This document shows positions 57,920 to 64,000 of a stretch of DNA of 64,000 bases, in pieces; position 1 is the first letter of the stretch, and each line of letters begins with the position of its first letter. A program made the translations under genes and the position numbers. The stretch spans positions 581,247-645,246 of the forward strand of contig NMRA01000179.1 of NCBI GenBank assembly GCA_002633005.1. The letters run 5' to 3'. Source of the DNA: Phoronis australis. Its lineage: Eukaryota; Phoronida; Phoronidae. Under the pieces are notes generated by a model. It was given only the letters and a program-made list of their open reading frames with translations. It had not been told where the DNA came from and ran no database searches.

Positions 57920-60180
57920 AAATTAAAGACTAAGTCCCTGCTTATTTTAATTGAATTCAGGGCTCACGTTTTAGTTATAATATTAGAAAATGCCTTTAGT
58001 CAAAAGGAGATCATAATAAATATGAAATGATAGATAAATATTACATCTGTGAGTAAACAATGACGCAAATAGGCAAAACATTTAGGGAATTTCATTGAGT
58101 CCCTATTTAGGAATGCTTCATGCAACCCGGCATAGGAGCCTGTTTCTCGGAAGAATCTTGGCAAAACGTTGTTTGTATCTTTCGACTTTGGCTTTTAGTT
58201 TGCTACAAATTTACATTATTTGTATATATTGTGGCTTCGAGTTGTAGACATATTTTCAGACTTTAATAAAGCCTTAGCCTCACTTTGTGAAACATGCTAA
58301 GCCATCCGTAAACTGATTTTTAGCCAATACATGTAAATAATGAATCCTTCGAATACCCCTTCCTTGGTACGACACACATAACAGCTCTGACTAATAAACA
58401 GGCTTTGGTAGTTTTCTTTTAATTTGTATACTCAAAAAGAACTAAACAAAGGTTTACGACACTATTTGACTCTGGTACGAATTCAAGGTACGAGGTAACC
58501 GGTGATGGGAATCATACCGAAAAGAAATAACCGCTGACTACGACAAAATATAATTCAGAAACAAAAACAAGACACCAAGACACGTCTGCTACGGTTAGAT
58601 AGACTCTAATGTCTGGTGAATACTGTAGGTGGAGCTAGTTTTCCAAATGCGTTGGGACAAATGTGACCTTTACCCTATATTGTTATGAAGGGTGTAAAAA
58701 TGTACTTGTAGAGATGGAGATGTCCTACTAAATTTTATTACCTACTTCAGTCTATAAAAATGATATAAACTCACTAGTCATTCTAATATAAAGAATTCCG
58801 TGAACAACACACCCAAATTTTAAATCTTAGAAGTATTTAAGCTCACTGTTTTTTAGAAAAGTTTCGAACACACAGTTATGTCGGTAAAATTTTGGAAGAT
58901 GGTTGATTCGTTATAATTTGATACAGCTTCTCTCCATAGCCTCGAGGCCAATGATTTGGTGAAGTTGCAAAAATAACCAGGAAATTTCCCAAAACGACTT
59001 CAAAATACCGGCGCCAAATTTGTTTGCTATCGCTCCCCGATGATGAACGCCAGTTGACCGTCAGTTGGATTGACATGACTCATTTTATTGATAACTTGGC
59101 TTAAGTTAATTACATAAAATAACAAGATTTTTCATAGCAGGGATCTGCAACATTATATCCCGTGAAATACATAATTATTTACCTTCAGGAAAGGATTTTC
59201 CATATTTGTTGTTATCGTTTTGCCGCAATTCTTCAAACTTATGTAGAATCTGTGGATTTATCATCTCAAAGGTACTGCTCTGACATTCCCTGGCAGTGAT
59301 ACCCGGACAAAGCTTGATTATACTAGAAATTGCATGTTTTTCGCAGTCTCGGTTCTTTTTTAATAGATAATAATCGGAAATGTCATCATGGCGTCATGTA
59401 TCTGGCTCACTTCCGAAAAGTCTTGTCCGTTCCTGCATCATTGCTTAGAAAGTAATCGCTTAAAGTAATTCAAGTCCGAGAAAAACTACTAAAACTAATA
59501 TTAGTTAACCCCATCTGTCATTTGGATAAATAATACCCACGTAATTTCCGGTGTCTCCTAAGCAATTAACCACCTTCGTTGAATATTCTTTTAATAGCTT
59601 CCATTGGCTACGTGGTAATATGGATGACAATTCCACATAGGGAATCGTTGTGCAATAAATGTGAGATAACTCGGCTGTACTGTATACACGTTATACAGGC
59701 ATTATTAATCTTGACAAACGACGTTAACCTTCAAACACCGAGAGCAGCTACTTATGGCCAGATGGTCACGGTCTGCATACATGTACGATGCATTAACAGT
59801 AATTGTACAACCATGAATTTTTATGGGTTACTTTTTAAAATCAAAATGGTGGGGATTAAGGACTTCTACAAATCAATAAATATGTTCACTCATATACGGC
59901 CTTGTAGATATAGTGTACATGTATAGACCTACAACTACTGCGTAATCATACTGAAATATTTTGCCTATTTTAAGAACGTGTCAGATTTACAGAAAAGACG
60001 TGTTTTATAGACATTCATGCAATATTAGATCTCGATGAAAAACGCCTATGATTAAAGCACCATTTTTTTCATCAATAGAAGATTTTTAAAATAATTATTT
60101 GTGCCACTTTGTGTATGTACAGTACGCGTGACTCAATATTCAGTTGTTTAGCGGTGATTCCGCTACAGGTGAGATAACTG
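57920..60180. other. No supported gene
   Basis: Anonymous frames only (58876-59076 minus, 59579-59926 plus). If the IGFBP-like gene at 60185 is spliced at its C-terminus, its last exon would be here, but no cysteine-bearing or otherwise matching exon was seen. Confidence 0.4.
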
Positions 60181-60184
60181 ATAT

Positions 60185-60556
60185 TTACATATTTGAGTAT
60201 ACCTCATTACTTCTTTCTTTAATGCAAATCGCGTTCCCTTCCAAGAACGCCAGCATTTCGTTGTCCTCTGCCGTTGGTAGAGGCGCGCACTGCAGACCGG
60301 TAGCACAGTATGGTTCGTACACCCCACACCTCTCTCCTGTTTTTCGTGCGCAGACGGGACAGCAAGGGCACATGCCAGGGCCTTGGATTATCTCGCAGTC
60401 GTCCAGTTTTGGACATTTCTTCAGGTCACATTTAGGACAACCCTTGAAATATTTGTTGTAAAAGTCTTCATCAGCTCCATCGATAGCACGTCCTAGAACT
60501 TTACACGACAAAGCGACTGTCAACACCACTGCCAGCAATACCCATGTGTACGTCAT
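60185..60556 (-). CDS. Secreted single-IGFBP-N-domain protein
   Basis: The 123-codon frame starts MTYTWVLLAVVLTVALSC, a signal peptide with probable cleavage near residue 20-24. After an acidic spacer comes one insulin-like growth factor-binding N-terminal domain: CPKC, KKC, DDC, the diagnostic GMCPCCPVC (family GCGCC.VC), GERCG, YCATGLQC and a final AIC. That gives exactly 12 cysteines, the family number. Such small single-domain proteins (perlustrin-like, SIBD proteins) occur in molluscs and arthropods and are thought to bind insulin-like peptides or act in defence or shell matrix. The whole domain is in one exon. A donor-like GAG then GTATAC lies seven codons before the stop, so a short further exon is possible. 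TATA boxes lie upstream at 60938-60946 and about 60650. Confidence 0.9.
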   Translation of the reverse strand: MTYTWVLLAVVLTVALSCKVLGRAIDGADEDFYNKYFKGCPKCDLKKCPKLDDCEIIQGPGMCPCCPVCARKTGERCGVYEPYCATGLQCAPLPTAEDNEMLAFLEGNAICIKERSNEVYSNM

Positions 60557-60937
60557 GACGCGAGAAGAAATAGAAATTGGTTATATGCAGTATCAATTAT
60601 TGATATGTGATCTCGGATACCAATACTGTGACAGTCTTCTCGCTGCAGTCTATTATAAGCGGCAAAGATCTCGTAAGCGGAAACTAATACAAGTGCTCAG
60701 AAAGCTGTTAACATAAGTAGCGTCAGTACCTCGGTGACGAAACGCGCTTCTTTCCGGTGCTGAATATAAAATGGTGAAATTGTCTAAACAGCAGTACTTA
60801 AATGAATCACAAAGAAGTTTTACGCCAAAACCAGTCGCACCTGTACTACTTTTGACACAAACGTTTTGAATCCGCTCCCGATACCGACACTTCACAAACT
60901 CTGGCTTTGACTTTATCAGATTTCCTCCAACGTCGGG

Positions 60938-60946
60938 CCTTTTATA
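60938..60946 (-). promoter_or_regulatory. TATA box upstream of the IGFBP-like gene
   Basis: TATAAAAGG on the minus strand predicts transcription start near 60915. A 5' UTR exon could then end at the donor ACAG/GTGCGA (60841) and splice to an acceptor such as GACTGCAG just above the coding exon. A second TATA-like sequence (TTATAATA near 60650) would instead give an unspliced leader of about 65 bases. Confidence 0.45.
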
Positions 60947-60959
60947 CTTTTCTATTCGT

Positions 60960-63120
60960 CATTTGAATTTGATCAATCAAATTGTATTCTATAAATGCGC
61001 AAAATCGCTGCGGCCACGTCAGTTCTCGATTCCGTGTTACATTAGTTAGTCAATTCTTATCTATTCTTTGCACCTATTTTAGGATTTCCATATCTCTGAA
61101 ATTTATCCGTTATACGGTCGTTAGTGGCTTTAAAAGACAATGAAACATTTTAGTTACCAGGAAGGTGATCGGAAACCTAACTCCAGTGACGTCATTGTCA
61201 GATGTCGGCAAACTGCAAATTTGCGTCTTACGTTCATATTTAATCATGAATGTTGTTTTAACGCCTCATGACGGAGAAAAAGGTAATTCCATTGGCGTAG
61301 GTTTGTACTATTTAAGAAACGATGTATTTAAAATCGCGTTCATCATGATGATATTGTACGGAAACTGGATTAAAGGAGTTTTGAACGCCGAATGCTTTTG
61401 TGGTGCATTAGAAAAATGCCATCTTATAATGAGTATTCAAAATGAATATTCGTACTCATAAATGATATCGTAAACAATTAGCGCCAGTTACAATACTTTT
61501 GGGAAATTCGTATCGCGATGTACACTTAAAGTACATGTATCACAAAGTGACACGTAGTCTTAGATAATGACTCTATTCAAACTTTGACTTTCTGAAGACG
61601 TTTAAAAATATTTTGTAAGAGCAAACTTTGTTCCCATTACCGGGAAATAGATTACTACTTTAGAAAAAGCAGAAAGAGTGGTGTCATGCTTTTTATACGT
61701 CTCTTTTTCTATGTCCGTTTTTTTGTCTTGTATTGCGTCGGTTGCATGAGGCTGAGTTGAATAGCATTGAACTGCATTGTACTACAACCATCATTTCTAC
61801 TGCACATGTTCTGCAATAAAAAAATTAGTTGGTATGTGTTAAACTGACTACTGCATATGCTGAGCAGGAGAGGGCGCTGTAAACAGCAACATTAACCAAG
61901 CACAAGTTGAGAAATCCGTTTCTGGTACCCGCGGTAGATGCAGATTGTACATCTGCCGAGGATATCAAAGAACAAAATAGGCCGTTAAAACGGTTCACCC
62001 AAGTTACACAAGCTGTCCATGTGAATATGGTTACGAAAAGACAGATAATGAAATTTAGTTTGTTTGTTTATACGCATAACACGCGTCACGGTATTTTCCG
62101 CAGTATTCCCAAGGGTCTGGAAAAATAATCAAATTGTCGAGGATTTAACCACTTACTTGTAGCCTGGAAATTGAAAAATGTGCATATTATGTAGCGCGGA
62201 GACCTGACTTAAGCTTGTTTGTGATCTATATTTCCACGCAGGTTTAATATTTGAATATTATGCTCCGCTTGTTTTTAAAAAAATCGATGTCGTGTTGAAA
62301 AGTATCATTTGGCAATAGATGTAAATAAAACTGGTTTGTGTTAAATTTGGTTTTATACTTATTTGAATTAAAGCGAAGTCCAATTATTGAAAGATTATAT
62401 GTAAATTGTCTGCGAGCAATGTGACTAGAGATAGTCTTTCTGGTCTGATTAATGGTTTATTTAAGTCAACATTTACGAATAAAATACAAATAACATGAAG
62501 TACTGGGTAAACGTACACAATATGAAGGAGGAATGACTCCATGTTTGACATTCTTACATATTCTACGGAATATTAGTTGTAACTCATACCGGCTTGTGCC
62601 CAACATAATAAAGTTTGGTTATTTCTACCTGGTATTTCAATTCACAGTTTTTGTTGAAGAGAAGATTATAATTTTGAAGGAAATAATGGCAAGAGCCAGA
62701 GGTATATGAAAAAACGAAATGACTTTGTGGTAGAACGAGACCAAGACTATTTAACTGAACTGCACCAGCCTTTGTTCTGCTGTGTCTGTTTTACCTAGGC
62801 ATTTCAAAAAAAAACAACAAATTTTAACTAAAATTTCACGGAAAACACATTTTGCCATGAGCATATGAATAAATGAAAGGTTCTAATACTTCATTAACTA
62901 TACGCAAATCAACTTTTCAACTAAATTTCAAAGTGGTATATTGGATTCTTGCAACAAACGTGCGAGGCTAAAATGAGTTGTAAATAATGGGTCGGCCAAT
63001 TATCTAAAATTTGGCACGGTAAGAAACCCCATTTGATTGGGATGTTGTCACAATTCGCGAAAGAAATGGTAAAAACGCTGTACGGCCAATTTCTTGCATT
63101 AGTTCAACTAATGCGTCCTG
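60960..63120. other. No supported gene
   Basis: Frames at 61165-61461 and 61907-62128 (plus) lack known domains. A single CTCF-like site, GCAGGAGAGGGCGCTGT, is at 61864-61880. Confidence 0.4.
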
Positions 63121-63164
63121 CTGTTTTTGCTTTTGTACCAATCAGGGCCCGGTTTCCAATCTCC

Positions 63165-63420
63165 TTACTCAGACTCGAATCATGCTCAAACTCACACATC
63201 ATACTCAACTCGAGTACAGACTCAGCCTTGGTGTATTCAATGTCATACTCGAAAAATCTGTACTCGAAATTTCGAGCACGTACTCAGTTTTCGAGTGTAC
63301 TCGAACTGAAGTGTATCTCTTCTACATTTCGAGTACGATGTTGAGTAAAAATTTGGAGTCTATGCTTAAATTTCAAGTTTGGTATGGCAGTGTGCTTGAA
63401 ATCGTACTCGAAAATAAATA
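63165..63420. repeat. Degenerate TACTCGA/TCGAGTA array
   Basis: About a dozen occurrences of CTCGA, TCGAG or GAGTAC lie within 250 bp on both strands, for example TACTCGAAATTTCGAGCA and CATTTCGAGTACGATG, with irregular spacing. Overlapping frames (63033-63344, 63182-63472 and others) pass through it and should not be read as genes. A plus-strand frame runs on to 63812 without a recognisable domain. Confidence 0.65.
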
Positions 63421-64000
63421 CGAGCCAGAGAACAAAATATCGAAAGGGAACCAAGAAACACAGCAAATCTAAAAAAATAATTCCTCTTATCGTATCTCAG
63501 CACTTCATCTTAAGTTCAGAGATAATAGTTTTCATCTTAAATCTTCTTATTCTTCACCTTATTAACCCGCCGTATCACTGCATGTTATGGCCGCCATTCT
63601 ACCTCTACAATTCCTGGCAACAGGCGCATTGTAATACCTTGTCGGCGAGTCATAACAAGCGTCGAAAGCAGTTGTGGGAAAAGTCGTGTGAGAAGTTTGT
63701 GCTGCCCTTATTTAGGTATGTGTGCCTACGTTTTGTAGGGTTACCAAAAGACGAGGAGGGGAGGGAAGTTAAAAAAAGTTCGCTTCCCTGTCAGGTACAT
63801 TTCTCATCATAACTTAGTCATCTATAATTCCTCAATCCCCAAATGGAATTCCAGATTTTTTTTGCCGATTTCTAAGTAGACGTCTCGTCCCGTTCACTGC
63901 CACTGGTGAACTCTGAATGCCTGCACAAGTATTGTTTTTTAACTCTCGTGCCAAATGTCAACTCACTTTATACATCCCGGTAAAATACAAAGATACAGTA

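Overview
The window is eukaryotic and almost certainly from a marine invertebrate. Coding signal occurs only as short exons with GT-AG splice signals, separated by kilobases of AT-rich non-coding DNA. The decayed transposon coding remnants (LINE, tyrosine-recombinase retroelement, CXC-type element) and the very frequent palindrome TACATGTA are typical of lophotrochozoans (molluscs, annelids, brachiopods) or invertebrate deuterostomes. I cannot place it more precisely. One 67-bp assembly gap and two isolated N bases are present.

Genes. On the minus strand between about 21.1 kb and 4.1 kb lies a set of extracellular-domain exons: PAN-like (20839-21081), Sushi/CCP (19931-20101), an unassigned cysteine-bearing ORF (18889-19157), PAN/apple (12465-12710), a SUEL-type galactose/rhamnose-binding lectin domain (6470-6757) and the first half of a C-type lectin domain (4092-4250). 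All five recognisable exons start and end in phase 1, the signature of shuffled extracellular modules. They fit one or two secreted or membrane lectin-like mosaic genes. A CpG-dense block at 10.5-11.1 kb with a perfect minus-strand donor at 10623 may be an internal promoter separating two genes. At 60185-60556 (minus) is a compact secreted IGFBP-N-domain protein with signal peptide and 12 cysteines, with a TATA box upstream. Two plus-strand 3'-terminal exon candidates lie at 52.8 and 57.8 kb.

Mobile DNA. 7.9-8.7 kb (minus) holds a decayed DIRS/Ngaro/Crypton-type tyrosine recombinase. 8.8-10.1 kb (plus) is a decayed L1/Tx1-like LINE (ORF1 and the start of RT). 11.35-12.43 kb (plus) is the C-terminal end of a different LINE. 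48.4-49.2 kb is a fossil of a transposon-associated CXC cysteine-rich protein. Elements ending in GGCGGATYTAGG lie at 43.1, 45.2 and 49.8 kb, and head-to-head tRNA-like sequences at 44.55 kb.

Most striking non-coding structure: two loci (1.68 kb and 56.69-57.08 kb) carry arrays of 34-bp hairpins with an invariant CTATATTAATATAG core, repeated at exactly 51-bp spacing with 17-bp spacers. The second is a 386-bp palindrome with perfect 112-bp arms and a possible 4-bp target duplication. Stem sequences change between loci largely in a pairing-preserving way. Next to the first copy is a cluster of seven same-orientation CTCF-like motifs (0.8-1.6 kb). Other arrays and inverted repeats occur at 13.0/16.7, 21.2, 22.0, 41.0, 42.1 and 63.2 kb. 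The remainder, especially 23-40 kb and 50-60 kb, is AT-rich and apparently intergenic or intronic.
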